A DNA stretch of 64,000 nucleotides from Vicia villosa. Lineage: Eukaryota > Streptophyta > Magnoliopsida > Fabales > Fabaceae. The stretch's first letter is position 1. The number at the start of each line of letters is the position of its first letter. The notes under the pieces are model-generated. The model worked only from the letters and a program-made list of their open reading frames with translations, was not told where the DNA came from and did no database searches. The DNA lies in the NCBI RefSeq assembly GCF_029867415.1, contig NW_026705402.1:1-64000 (forward strand), given 5' to 3'. Of this stretch, positions 48,451 to 60,638 are shown piece after piece. The position numbers were made by a program, and so were the translations under genes.

Positions 48451-49823
48451 CTAACTTTTTTTTCTCTTATTTGCTTTTTAAATTTAGTTTTAGTTTTATT
48501 TTTAATTTATATTCAAAAATCACAACAACAAAAAAATGAATGAATGACTTTTTTATCATTTTAATTTTTAGTTTTCGTATTCATAAAAAAAAAATATATC
48601 AAAAAATCATTAAAAAAAATGAAGAAGAAGGGGATTTGAAAAGATTTGCTTTCATCATTTTAAAATATTGTTTCTTTAGGTTGGTTCTTATTTAAGAATG
48701 AATCAATATAATTGATCCAAATATATTAAGAATTGGAGTCAAATTAAATTTGATTTTAATTTTTAATTATGTGATTTAATTATTTGATTATTCCCTTTTT
48801 ATTTTAACCTAAAAGATATATATAAGGAACACAAGAGGCCCATAAGCTAATTCCTATTTTTAATTTTTTATGATTATATTTTTATTATTTTTTGATTTGT
48901 TTAAAGTCAAATTAAATAAAAGGAAATCATGATTTAATAAAAAAAGAATTGCATGACCAATGTTTCCAAATATGCTGATTCACCCCAATCAATCACAAAA
49001 GGCTGAAAACGTGAAAGAATATGTATAAAAAACCAAAAATGGCAAGATTACATATAATTTCCAAATCAAACCACAATCTTGCAGATTATAGAGATATGAT
49101 TCAGTTTGGTAAACCTAATTGATCCAATATATATACAGAAGGACCCCTAAAAGCAAAAAAGAGAATTTTGGCTGCAAGGAGACGTGAATCCGCCGCTTTA
49201 ACCAAGTCACAAATTTTTGGAAAAAATCATCATAGCAGACACGGTTGCAAGCGAATTCAAGGGCATTTGAAGGTCTCAATCGATCCTGTAGTGTTCCTTG
49301 GAGCTCTCTGAGTCTTCTCCAAGCACACTCGCGTACAGAATCACGCTCAATACGTCCACGGTTTGCATCCATTGGTTCGAATTCGTTTTCATTGATTTAA
49401 GCATTATAAATAGGATTTAAGTGCATATTCATGTTCAATTCAATGTTTGGAGTGTTTCTGTATAATTCAATTTGAGTATAGTTGCAGGAATACCATGGTG
49501 CCATTGTTAGGGTTTTAGAACCTTCAATTGGGATCTCTCGGACTAGGAAAAATTGGCCAAAATCGAGGGCACCGTTGGATTCAATGAACAATTTCGAGTT
49601 GATTCATGTCTTTAATTCTGATTTATAATGCGATTTGTTGAGTTTGGATGATTGCAGAAATTAACTATGGAGAAAAACCGTGGCCAAAACGTGGTAAAAC
49701 CGTGGGCGAAATCCTCAGCATCGTTGGGGGAAGATGAACAGTACCGGCTCCAATTTGTTTTGGTTTAAATTTTGCCATTTATTTTTTAAATATTACTTAA
49801 TAAGGTTATATTATTAATAAGTT

Positions 49824-49890
49824 GTTGAGTTGGTTGAAGTGGCGAAAGAAATAATGGTGGATGTCATGGTCGTGGGTTCGAGTCCTCTTT
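49824..49890 (+). ncRNA. Second tRNA-like segment of right-hand LTR
   Basis: GTTGAGTTGGTTGAAGTGG (A-box-like) and GTGGGTTCGAGTCCTC (B-box), with a short TTTT after it. About 1.5 kb into the LTR, the same slot as in the array-unit and minus-element LTRs, just upstream of the first exon-like module. Confidence 0.55.
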
Positions 49891-49993
49891 TCCACACTAT
49901 TTATTTTGTGAAATACTTGTGGCTTGATCCCATGCATAGCATCACTAGCACCTCACGGTGGTCCATCCCAGCACCATCGTTTGTTCTTCTCAG

Positions 49994-51037
49994 ATCCAGA
50001 TCTAAGGGCCTGAAGACGCAGCTCCACTATGGTCCTTCAGCAGCCACCCACACAGGATCCAAGCTGAGTTCTTCTAATTTTTTTTTAACTACATAACTTG
50101 TTTTTTTTATTTGTTTTCTTATAAATAATTCTTTTTAAAATATCTTTTTTTGTTTTTGAATTAAAACTTCTTCTAAATTTCCTTCTTTTCGATAAAAAGT
50201 ACTTATTTTGATTTTTTTAATTAAATGATTAATGGGAATTTAGTCAATTAAGGTTTATAATTTTATTAATTAATCAAATTATTTATGTAATTATTAATTT
50301 TCATTCATTAAATAAATATTAGGTTTAGGGTATCTAATCGAGACCTAATTTTCACCGATTTAATTAATTAAATGGTTTTTATTTATTCTGTTAATTCATA
50401 CCCTAAATGAGGGTTTACGAAAATGTGCCTACACTAAAAAATATATTTCTTTGTGTATTCTTTTCAGGGTTATTTTTCAGATACCTTCCGACTACGCGCC
50501 ACGTCAAATACGAAGCTAAGTATTTCATTTAAATTTCAAGGGTTAACCTTAAAGGCGCCCTATCGACCATATCAGATCAAATCAGAGCTAAGTACCTTTG
50601 CCTATGTTATTATTTTAAATTTATCTATTCTTTATTTTAGGGTTAATCTTGTTCGCCCTCGAATTAGCCATACACTCACCCTCTTTTGTTTGCCATCTTT
50701 TCCTTTTCAGGGTTTGTCGAATGCCAAAGCTACGTCGTTGGTAACCCTAAACTTTATTTTATTTTATGGCTTTTATTATTACTTATGTCAAACCCTATTA
50801 AGGGATCCACTGGTTTCATTGTCCCCTCCCCCATATTACTGTTTCTTGCCTTATATTATCTGCGTGGTTAGTAAAATAGGGAGTGACAACCTTTAAATTG
50901 AATTAGCCTCAATAATTTACAAGATAATATAATCGAATATAATCACGTGATTGGTGCACACACGCACGCTTTTGGGTAACCCTCTCTGTTGCCTTGTTGC
51001 CTGTTGCCTTGTTGCCTTGTTGCCCTGTGTTTTGCAG
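49994..51037 (+). other. Array of exon-like modules in right-hand LTR
   Basis: TTCTTCTCAG/ATCC (49994) to GCTGA/GTTCTT (near 50067), CTTTTCAG/GGTT to GCTAA/GTATTT (near 50469-50519), a CGACCATATCAGATCAAATC segment to GCTAA/GTACC (near 50592), CTTTTCAG/GGTTTGTCGAATGCC (from 50711), then GTTTTGCAG (51037). Same order as in the other LTR types. Confidence 0.5.
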
Positions 51038-51735
51038 AATAGCCTGTCCCTCGAATATGAGGATACCTCAGCCATGTTGCCTCGATAAAAGGTCATGAGA
51101 CCCTAAAATGATGATGCTTTCGATACACAAATATGACCTCGACCCTCGGAAGTTGCCTATGGAAAAAGGCTGAGGTATCTTCTGGCTGCCTACGAATAAG
51201 GCTTATTCTGATCCTTACCTTAGACTACCTGCCCTCCTATGGCATGGGACAGTCTTATGGCAAAGGATATTTCGATGACCCTTCTACCTCCAAACGAAAG
51301 GCTTCCTGCCCTCTTATGGCAAGGATTGACCCTTTCATTCTGAAAGGCTAAAAAGAGACCTATCATCTGAGTTTAAGGTAATTGCCCCTAATTGCCTTGC
51401 AATGCTCAATTTTCATATTCTTTCTCACAATTCTTCAAAAACTGGCTACGCTCATTTACGAGCTAAAGCCCACTTTTTTTTTCTTTCATCTACTTTTTCT
51501 AAAGACAAACGAGCAAGCAAAGCAATTAAGAGCCCATGGGAAACCATGGATGCAAAGGGTGCCTTACACCTTCCCTTTGCATAAATTACCCCCCGAACTT
51601 AGATTTCTTTAAAAAGGTTTTTTTCTGTTTCTTTTTGCCTTTCCGAATTTGTTTGGATAAAATAAAAGTCGGTGGCGACTCTTGCTTACCACGACATTTC
51701 GATCGATAAAAAGTCAGTTCACCGTATTACAGAAC

Positions 51736-51753
51736 TGGCGACTCTGCTGGGGA
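51736..51753 (+). promoter_or_regulatory. Primer binding site
   Basis: TGGCGACTCTGCTGGGGA, four bases after the LTR end. tRNA-Arg-type site reported for Ogre. Confidence 0.88.
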
Positions 51754-52918
51754 TTTTCGATAAAAGAGGGGTTACCTTAAAAGTTTAGGATTCACTTAAT
51801 TGTTTTCTATTGTTTGTTTTGCTTGCTTTATTTTTCAGGGTTGTTTTGGGAATTAACTGAAGGACGAATCCTACACCAGGATTCAAGTACACTTAAGATT
51901 AGGAGTGGCATAGTCATGGCGACCTCTTTCACATATGTGGGAGATGAGTCAATATGAAGTTCACACTTGAGTTAGGACTCCATAGCATATGCACACCTTT
52001 CTCAAATGAGGGGGGTCTATGTATGTGTCTGTGGGTGCGCCGGAGCTCAAGGACCTTTAGTTACCCTTAACCCATCCTGGCCTTTAGGAACGTAGTGGGG
52101 GGACTACTCTTGACAAATGTTAAGAACTAGTCGCTACCCGATGCTACAATTCAGATAGGTTCTTTCTCAAAGTATCATTGCATGGTGCAAATGCATCATG
52201 TCCGAGGGTGCTTTAGAAGGGCTGACAATTCTGGATAACTTGTAGAACCCGTTGCTGAAATCTCCTTATCCATAGAAATACCCTTGGGAAGGAAACCTGA
52301 TAAGACTTCATGCAAGCCTTAAGCCAAAAATTGTGTGACTTGTGTGACTTGTTTGTGTTTGCTACTAACCTTCATTTCCTCGCAGGTTTTGTTGAAAGGA
52401 TTTGTTTGTCCTTACCATCTCGCACTAAGTCCAACGAACTGCATTCGCATAACATCATGACATCATGACATCATAAGCATAACATGATTTAACTAACCCT
52501 TTCAAGGATTTTAGGGATTTAGGGCGCACAATTTCAGGTGCTCTTATCAAGGACTGAATTCCTATCTAGGGGCAAAAGGATTTATTTTCCTCTGGTCACA
52601 CACCTTCCAATTCAAAGACTCAGTACCTATCAAGCGGCGAGAGGATTTATTTTCCTCTAGCCATGTATCTTCAAATTCAGAAGTATCCCGAATCAGAGGC
52701 GATGACCCACTCGATATGGTGAGCTTGATTCTCAAAGAAGGACGTCCAAAGACGAAAGCCAGAATTCTCTGGACATAGTTGTGTTTGATTTAATGTCTAA
52801 ACGTTGCAAACTAAATTTCCTATAGATCCTTGAAAGCATTGCATTTGCATTCATAACATCGCATAACAGGTTTCTTACAATAGGTCTCTCATCTTTCCTC
52901 GCTGTTTATTTCAGCATC
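51754..52918 (+). other. 5' untranslated leader of right-hand element
   Basis: Non-coding. It contains CTAAC branch-point-like sites ahead of acceptors: CTACTAACC then TTTCCTCGCAG (52386), and TTTATTTCAG ending at 52914, 4 nt before the gag ATG. From 52115 it aligns with 6992-7786 of array unit 1. Confidence 0.7.
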
Positions 52919-54313
52919 ATGGATCTCGAACAATCAGTTAAGGATCTCCAAGCTCAAAACACTGAGTTCCAAGCCTTGATTCTGAATTTGTCCAATGGGC
53001 AAGAAGAGCTGAAAGCCATGCTGACTAAAAAGAAGAAGAAGAAGGGTAAGAAGACTCAGGTGAAAAATCTTAGACCGATCTTGCAACTCAGGGATGCTGA
53101 AACCTCTGAAGACAGTGATGAGGATGAGCAAGATGATGATGTTAGTGTCAAAACCGATGCAAAAAGTAACCACGAGTGTGCCAAACTCTCTGAAGAAGAA
53201 GAGGATTATTACCATGAGGACGAACATCTCGATGACAAATACAAGATGTTAGAAGAGCGTCTGAGAAGCGTGGAAATTCAGAAGATACCTGGGCTGGATT
53301 TTGAAGAGCTTGGACTTGTTCCTAGGGTCGTTATTCCTCCAAAATTCAAAACTCCCGCCTTTTCTAAGTATGATGGAGTCTCTTGTCCTAAAATACACTT
53401 GAGGTCTTATGTGAGGAAGATTCAGCCTCACACTGATGATAAGAGGCTCTGGATCCATTTCTTTCAGGAAAGCTTATCTGGAACTCAACTCGAATGGTAC
53501 TATCAACTGGAAAGTACCAACATTCATACCTGGGAAGATTTAGTTGTTGCTTTCTATAAGCAATACCAATATAATTCCGATCTCGCACCAACTCGCATGC
53601 AACTACAAAGCATGTCTATAGGACCTAAGGAAAGTTTCAAGGAGTATGCTCAGAAATGGAGAGACCTAGCTGGAAGAGTCAAACCTTTCTTGGCTGACAG
53701 AGAGATGGTAGATATGTTCATGAATACACTGACTGGCCCTTTCTATAGTCATTTGTTGGGAAGTTCATCATCTGGATTCACTGAGCTTATACTGACTGGG
53801 GAACGTGTCGAGAATGGCATCCGAAGTGGTAAGATTCAAGTGGCTACATCCTCAAGTACTACAAAGAAGCATTTCAATGGGAGGTCAGATTCTAATGCTG
53901 TGTATGGGCAGAAAAGGAAAAACCATGATCAACATATTGGGGCAGTTCTGAGCTCCACACCGGCGCCTCAACAAGGTCGTCAAGACAAACAAGTTACACC
54001 CAGACGTCAATTCACAAAGATCAACACGTCGCTAGCTCAAGCTTTACAACATCTGCTAAAGGCAAATTTGATCACCCTGAGGGATCCTCCTAAGAATCCT
54101 AACACCTCTGCTCCTAGTTATAAACCCAATGCGAGGTGCGCATATCATTCTAATAGTCCTGGGCATGACACAGAGAATTGTTGGCCGTTGAAGAACAAGA
54201 TCCAAGATATGATCGACGCTGGTGAAATTGAGTTCAACCATCCTGCAACTCCTAATGTGATCACTGCTCCCATGCCTAATCACAACAAGATTGCTAATAC
54301 TATGGATGGCTAG
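52919..54313 (+). CDS. gag: Ogre-like retrotransposon Gag, right-hand element
   Basis: 464 residues, one uninterrupted frame, ATG at 52919 (MDLEQSVKDLQAQNTEFQAL). Order: coiled coil, Lys-rich segment (KKKKKKGKK), acidic Glu/Asp region (about residues 60-115), VEIQKIPGLDFEELGLVP, capsid core (RLWIHFFQESLSGTQLEWYY, AYE-like ESFKEYAQKWRDLAGRV, DMFMNTLTGPFYSHLLGSS), a variable linker with an insertion relative to array unit 1, and the C-x2-H-x5-H-x4-C knuckle (RCAYHSNSPGHDTENCW) near residue 405. It would assemble particles in the cytoplasm. Intact, so it could supply Gag to its defective relatives; no polymerase domain follows. Closest local relative is the unit 1 Gag, clearly diverged from it. 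Confidence 0.9.
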   Translation: MDLEQSVKDLQAQNTEFQALILNLSNGQEELKAMLTKKKKKKGKKTQVKNLRPILQLRDAETSEDSDEDEQDDDVSVKTDAKSNHECAKLSEEEEDYYHEDEHLDDKYKMLEERLRSVEIQKIPGLDFEELGLVPRVVIPPKFKTPAFSKYDGVSCPKIHLRSYVRKIQPHTDDKRLWIHFFQESLSGTQLEWYYQLESTNIHTWEDLVVAFYKQYQYNSDLAPTRMQLQSMSIGPKESFKEYAQKWRDLAGRVKPFLADREMVDMFMNTLTGPFYSHLLGSSSSGFTELILTGERVENGIRSGKIQVATSSSTTKKHFNGRSDSNAVYGQKRKNHDQHIGAVLSSTPAPQQGRQDKQVTPRRQFTKINTSLAQALQHLLKANLITLRDPPKNPNTSAPSYKPNARCAYHSNSPGHDTENCWPLKNKIQDMIDAGEIEFNHPATPNVITAPMPNHNKIANTMDG

Positions 54314-57204
54314 AAGGATGAACTTTTTAGATCATTAGATTTACTTTTGTTTGCAATTTCTATTCTGTTTGTTTAAACATTCGACTTATGATATACATTA
54401 TCTGTTTTAATAATTATCATTAGTGCATTGCATATTTTTGTCTTGAGTACATTATTTCGTTATCATTCATTTCAAATCACGTATTTACGTTGCATATGTT
54501 TTGTGTTTATTCAACTCCTGCTAAGTTGTAAGCCTTTTGAGGGAGGATGACGAAAACGATATCGCAACCTCATACAGTATGCTTTTGAACGGACTATGTT
54601 GACGATGTACAGGCATTATTTCAATTCCTAAACAGTGGAGATATAAGGATGATAATCCCTCGTTAACCCTTTTGAGCCTAAGTTGTAGGAGTTTTCTTTC
54701 TTGAATAATTCAAAACCTTTGATCATAACCTGGGGCAGGGTAGTTCTCAGTTTAATTTGGCTGTGCATTCTATTTTAAGAGAACCATTCAGTACACCTTT
54801 CAACAAAGGTTTCAATCACAAACGTTCAACCGCACGCATCAAAGAAGTGTTGGAAATGTCAATCAAAAGACAATGACGTTTCATCAATGAAACAAGGCAG
54901 TCATTATCTTTCAAAAAGGAAAAAATGAAAAACATATATACAAAGAAAAGCCTGCTAAGTAAAAAAATAAAAACGATGACTTAGGCAAAAATCAAGGCAT
55001 CCCGCTGACTGTAAGCTCACAATAGACAGTTCAGGCAAAAGTTAGGGATATCAAAAAGATGAAAAAAGGAGAAGTCAATAAATTCTTGAACAACTCAAAG
55101 TTGTGACTACCAAAAGGAAGAAATGACTGCCATATCAGAAGTTCTCATTACTTGCGAACCATCAACATTATCAAAGGCGCAAATCCATAGATCTCTTGGA
55201 ACCTGAATGCATAAGTTGAATTAACTGAGCTTAGGATCGAAGAACATCACGAAGAGGGGTGGGTACAAATAAAGTTTGAGCCTTTATCCTTTGTTTCTTA
55301 AACCGTGAACCAAGCCACGTTACAACCTTTGAAAGTCCTAATTGAAACATGGTTAGTTCGAAAGCATACTGTTACCAAAAAGGTATCCTGACTCCTTAAG
55401 GTTTACCATAAATGCCAAGTTGATGTCACGTTTTTACAAACGGCATGTTGTTATAAATATCATGTTCTTACAAATGTCATGTTTTTACATCTCCTGCTTT
55501 AATGTTTTTCAAAAACTCAAGACAAACGTATGCATTGCATCTCATGAATACATTATTAAACATATTCTGCTACATAATTTCAAATGTTAGCAACAGAAAG
55601 AACTTGCACAGGGTACAACTAATGACTGAAAGTTATCCCGACAGACAAGATTACTCCAAGAAGCAATGTCTCCTACGTATACAAGGGGCATGGCACGTTT
55701 TGCCCAATCAATCTGGGGCAATCAAGTCAAGATTCCGAGAATCTCTCAAGGATTCAGAAACAATCAGGGGCATGTATCCAAGTAAATCTGAATCTACTTC
55801 CCAACCAACATGGGGCATTGTCATGGGCCTATGATTACGAGGGGCATGATGCCCATAGTGCACATCTCATAAAGTCCTCGCGAGGCGAATCTTTCCAAAG
55901 TTCCTACTAACTGGGGCAAATCTATGCAAGTCTAGTTTTACATCTTTGCCAAATACTCAGTGGCGTGTTCTAATCAAATCCAAGAATGGCAAGTGCTATG
56001 ATCATTGGGGGCAACTTTCAATCTCCCCACAGAGCCGGGTTCACAAGATCATATCCCCACAGGGTAATCATTAAGAAGACATCTTCAAAAGTTCTCGTCC
56101 CGACACAGATATGGATCCCCAACAGAGTTTACATCTTCAACACTGTCATTTCCCCAACACTTTGCTCTTCGCCAATATGGTTTATTAATGTCTTTATTCC
56201 CAATCAGGGTACATCAAGTTACTGATCATCCCCAAGCAAGAATCACAAGTTCCCAGCTGAGCATCTTCAAGACAAGACCAAACATTAAGATTACAAACAA
56301 TAGAAGGATTTATTTTCTCAAGATACCCTAAATAGCATAAATCATTTTCATACATCATGTGTCATAGTAAATTCATATATAACATACATACGCCTCATTG
56401 CCTATGCATAACATTTCCATTCATAAACATTACAATACATGCATCACAACATTGCATAAAATTAATGTTCCTTTTTCAGCCTACTTCTACAATCAAGTAA
56501 ACATTATCTTCTAGATATAGTGCAGAGATAATCAAGTCAAAGATTTAATTCTGACGCTCATTCAAGATGGAGATTTAGTTCTGATACTTAATTTTGGATA
56601 TCTTCCAAAGATAGTTCAGAGATAATCAACACATATATCTAAATTCTGATACTTAGTTCCGGATGTTCTCCAGAGATAGTTCAGAAATGATCAAGATAGT
56701 TATTTAATTCTGACACTTAATTTTGGGTATCCTCCAAAGATGGTTCAGAGATAATCAAGATAGAGATTTAATTCTGATACTTAACAGTTCAGAGATAATC
56801 AAGATAGTTATCTAATTCTGACGCTTAATTTTGGGTATCCTCCAAAGATAGTTCAGAGATAATCAAGATAGAGATTTAATTGTGACAATTATTTCGAAAA
56901 TAGTTCAGAGATAATCAAAACGACGATTTAGTTCTGATACTTAGTTTCGAGCATCCTCCATGAATAGTTCAAAAGACTTAGATCTAATTCAGTTACTACG
57001 AACGGTGCTGACATGATCAATCTCCAATAAATTTTCTCTCAAGGCCTGGATGGCATCTTTAAGCCCATCTCCGACAAAAGTCCCTACTTCAGCTAGGGCA
57101 AATTTCTTGGTATTCTAGTGTTCAATCATCTTCCACCTTCAGATATCGACTGGCATACAAACCACTCTACATCTTCAGGTTTAAGATAATTGAACAGGGG
57201 CAGC
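54314..57204 (+). other. 3' untranslated region of right-hand element
   Basis: About 2.9 kb with no pol motif. It shares blocks with the other elements: GGGAGGATGACGAAAAC (54541), ATAACCTGGGGCAGGGTAGT (54724), CCTTTATCCTTTGTTTCTTA near 55280. A diverged minisatellite and the polypurine tract lie at its end. Confidence 0.7.
56511..57010 (+). repeat. Diverged minisatellite, right-hand element
   Basis: About seven copies of a roughly 64-bp unit (some shortened to about 43) with GTTCAGAGATAATCAAGATA and TTAATTCTGATACTTAATTT. Unrelated in sequence to the array minisatellite although it sits in the same place. Confidence 0.8.
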
Positions 57205-57267
57205 TGTCATACCCCAAAATTTGCCCTCATATATTTACAAACGCCATTTTATTTCGAATAAATAAAT

Positions 57268-57337
57268 TGGTACAATTGGTAAGAGGTTGAGCGTGAGAGC
57301 TACAATAGCACGAGGCCCCGTGTTCGAATCCCACTTA
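57268..57337 (+). ncRNA. First tRNA-like segment, 3' LTR copy
   Basis: As 48381-48450, with both box motifs and the trailing T-run. Confidence 0.55.
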
Positions 57338-58715
57338 CTAACTTTTTTTTCTCTTATTTGCTTTTTAAATTTAGTTTTAGTTTTATTTTTAATTTATATT
57401 CAAAAATCACAAAAAAAAAATGAATGAATGAATGACTTTTTTATCATTTTAATTTTTAGTTTTCGTATTCATAAAAAAATATATATATCAAAAAATCATT
57501 AAAAAAAAAGAAGAAGAAGGGGATTTGAAAAGATTTGCTTTCATCATTTTAAAATATTGTTTCTTTAGGTTGGTTCTTATTTAAGAATGAATCAATATAA
57601 TTGATCCAAATATATTAAGAATTGGAGTCAAATTAAATTTGATTTTAATTTTTAATTATGTGATTTAATTATTTGATTATTCCCTTTTTATTTTAACCTA
57701 AAAGATATATATATATAAGGAACACAAGAGGCCCATAAGCTAATTCCTATTTTTAATTTTTTATGATTATATTTTTATTATTTTTTGATTTGTTTAAAGT
57801 CAAATTAAATAAAAGGAAATCATGATTTAATAAAAAAAGAATTGCATGACCAATGTTTCCAAATATGCTGATTCACCCCAATCAATCACAAAAGGCTGAA
57901 AACGTGAAAGAATATGTATAAAAAACAAAAAATGGCAAGATTACATATAATTTCCAAATCAAACCACAATCTTGCAGATTATAGAGATATGATTCAGTTT
58001 GGTAAACCTAATTGATCCAATATATATACAGAAGGACCCCTAAAAGCAAAAAAGAGAATTTTGGCTGCAAGGAGACGTGAATCCGCCGCTTTAACCAAGT
58101 CACAAATTTCTGGAAAAAATCATCATAGCAGACACGGTTGCAAGCGAATTCAAGGGCATTTGAAGGTCTCAATCGATCTTGTAGTGTTCCTTGGAGCTCT
58201 CTGAGTCTTCTCCAAGCACACTCGCGTACAGAATCACGCTCAATACGTCCACGGTTTGCATCCATTGGTTCGAATTCGTTTTCATTGATTTAAGCATTAT
58301 AAATAGGATTTAAGTGCATATTCATGTTCAATTCAATGTTTGGAGTGTTTCTGTATAATTCAATTTGAGTATAGTTGCAGGAATACCATGGTGCCATTGT
58401 TAGGGTTTTAGAACCTTCAATTGGGATCTCTCGGACTAGGAAAAATTGGCCAAAATCGAGGGCACCGTTGGATTCAATGAACAATTTCGAGTTGATTCAT
58501 GTCCTTAATTCTGATTTATAATGCGATTTGTTGAGTTTGGATGATTGCAGAAATTAACTATGGAGAAAAACCGTGGCCAAAACGTGGTAAAACCGTGGGC
58601 GAAATCCTCAGCATCGTTGGGGGAAGATGAACAGTACCGGCTCCAATTTGTTTTGGTTTAAATTTTGCCATTTATTTTTTAAATATTACTTAATAAGGTT
58701 ATATTATTAATAAGT

Positions 58716-58783
58716 TGTTGAATTGGTTGAAGTGGCGAAAGAAATAATGGTGGATGTCATGGTCGTGGGTTCGAGTCCTCTTT
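58716..58783 (+). ncRNA. Second tRNA-like segment, 3' LTR copy
   Basis: As 49824-49890 with one base change in the A-box region (GAATTGG for GAGTTGG). Confidence 0.55.
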
Positions 58784-60638
58784 TCCACACTATTTATTTT
58801 GTGAAATACTTGTGGCTTGATCCCATGCATAGCATCACTAGCACCTCACGGTGGTCCATCCCAGCACCATCGTTTGTTCTTCTCAGATCCAGATCTAAGG
58901 GCCTGAAGACGCAGCTCCACTATGGTCCTTCAGCAGCCACCCACACAGGATCCAAGCTGAGTTCTTCTAATTTTTTTTTAACTACATAACTTGTTTTTTT
59001 TTATTTGTTTTCTTATAAATAATTCTTTTTAAAATATCTTTTTTTGTTTTTGAATTAAAACTTCTTCTAAATTTCCTTCTTTTCGATAAAAAGTACTTAT
59101 TTTGATTTTTTTAATTAAATGATTAATGGGAATTTAGTCAATTAAGGTTTATAATTTTATTAATTAATCAAATTATTTATGTAATTATTAATTTTCATTC
59201 ATTAAATAAATATTAGGTTTAGGGTATCTAATCGAGACCTAATTTTCACCGATTTAATTAATTAAATGGTTTTTATTTATTCTGTTAATTCATACCCTAA
59301 ATGAGGGTTTACGAAAATGTGCCTACACTAAAAAATATATTTCTTTGTGTATTCTTTTCAGGGTTATTTTTCAGATACCTTCCGACTACGCGCCACGTCA
59401 AATACGAAGCTAAGTATTTCATTTAAATTTCAAGGGTTAACCTTAAAGGCGCCCTATCGACCATATCAGATCAAATCAGAGCTAAGTACCTTTGCCTATG
59501 TTATTATTTTAAATTTATCTATTCTTTATTTTAGGGTTAATCTTGTTCGCCCTCGAATTAGCCATACACTCACCCTCTTTTGTTTGCCATCTTTTCCTTT
59601 TCAGGGTTTGTCGAATGCCAAAGCTACGTCGTTGGTAACCCTAAACTTTATTTTATTTTATGGCTTTTATTATTACTTATGTAAAACCCTATTAAGCGAT
59701 CCACTGGTTTCATTGTCCCCTCCCCCATATTACTGTTTCTTGCCTTATATTATCTGCGTGGTTAGTAAAATAGGGAGTGACAACCTTTAAATTGAATTAG
59801 CCTCAATAATTTACAAGATAATATAATCGAATATAATCACGTGATTGGTGCACACACGCACGCTTTTAGGTAACCCTCTCTGTTGCCTTGTTGCCTGTTG
59901 CCTTGTTGCCTTGTTGCCTTGTTGCCTTGTGTTTTGCAGAATAGCCTGTCCCTCGAATATGAGGATACCTCAGCCATGTTGCCTCGATAAAAGGTCATGA
60001 GACCCTAAAATGATGATGCTTTCGATACACAAATATGACCTCGACCCTCGGAAGTTGCCTATGGAAAAAGGCTGAGGTATCTTCTGGCTGCCTACGAATA
60101 AGGCTTATTCTGATCCTTACCTTAGACTACCTGCCCTCCTATGGCATGGGACAGTCTTATGGCAAAGGATATTTCGATGACCCTTCTACCTCCAAACGAA
60201 AGGCTTCCTGCCCTCTTATGGCAAGGATTGACCCTTTCATTCTGAAAGGCTAAAAAGAGACCTATCATCTGAGTTTAAGGTAATTGCCCCTAATTGCCTT
60301 GCAATGCTCAATTTTCATATTCTTTCTCACAATTCTTCAAAAACTGGCTACGCTCATTTACGAGCTAAAGCCCACTTTTTTTTTCTTTCATCTACTTTTT
60401 CTAAAGACAAACGAGCAAGCAAAGCAATTAAGAGCCCATGGGAAACCATGGATGCAAAGGGTGCCCTACACCTTCCCTTTGCATAAATTACCCCCCGAAC
60501 TTAGATTTCTTTAAAAAGGTTTTTTTCTGTTTCTTTTTGCCTTTCCGAATTTGTTTGGATAAAATAAAAGTCGGTGGCGACTCTTGCTTACCGCGACATT
60601 TCGATCGATAAAAAGTCAGTTCACCGTATTACAATAGG

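Larger units (their letters stand above)
48318..51731 (+). repeat. 5' LTR of the right-hand Ogre-like element (3414 bp)
   Basis: TGTCATACCCC to CACCGTATTACA. It contains two tRNA-like segments (48381-48450, 49824-49890), exon-like modules (49994-51037), TTGCC repeats, and a primer-site look-alike TGGCGACTCT at 51673-51682. Confidence 0.93.
48318..60633 (+). mobile_element. Gag-only Ogre-like element in plus orientation
   Basis: 12,316 bp inserted into copia integrase with a 5-bp target duplication, ATAGG (48313-48317 and 60634-60638). 5' LTR 48318-51731, primer site 51736-51753, leader, gag 52919-54313, 3' untranslated region with minisatellite, polypurine tract 57192-57204, 3' LTR 57205-60633. 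LTRs differ by small indels and a modest number of substitutions, so it is young but older than the minus element. No pol in any frame between the gag stop and the polypurine tract. Ogre/Tat assignment from LTR ends, primer site and gag. Confidence 0.94.
57205..60633 (+). repeat. 3' LTR of right-hand element (3429 bp)
   Basis: Differs from the 5' LTR by microsatellite changes (TA, A and TTGCC runs) and scattered substitutions. tRNA-like segments at 57268-57337 and 58716-58783; exon-like modules about 58886-59940. Confidence 0.93.
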
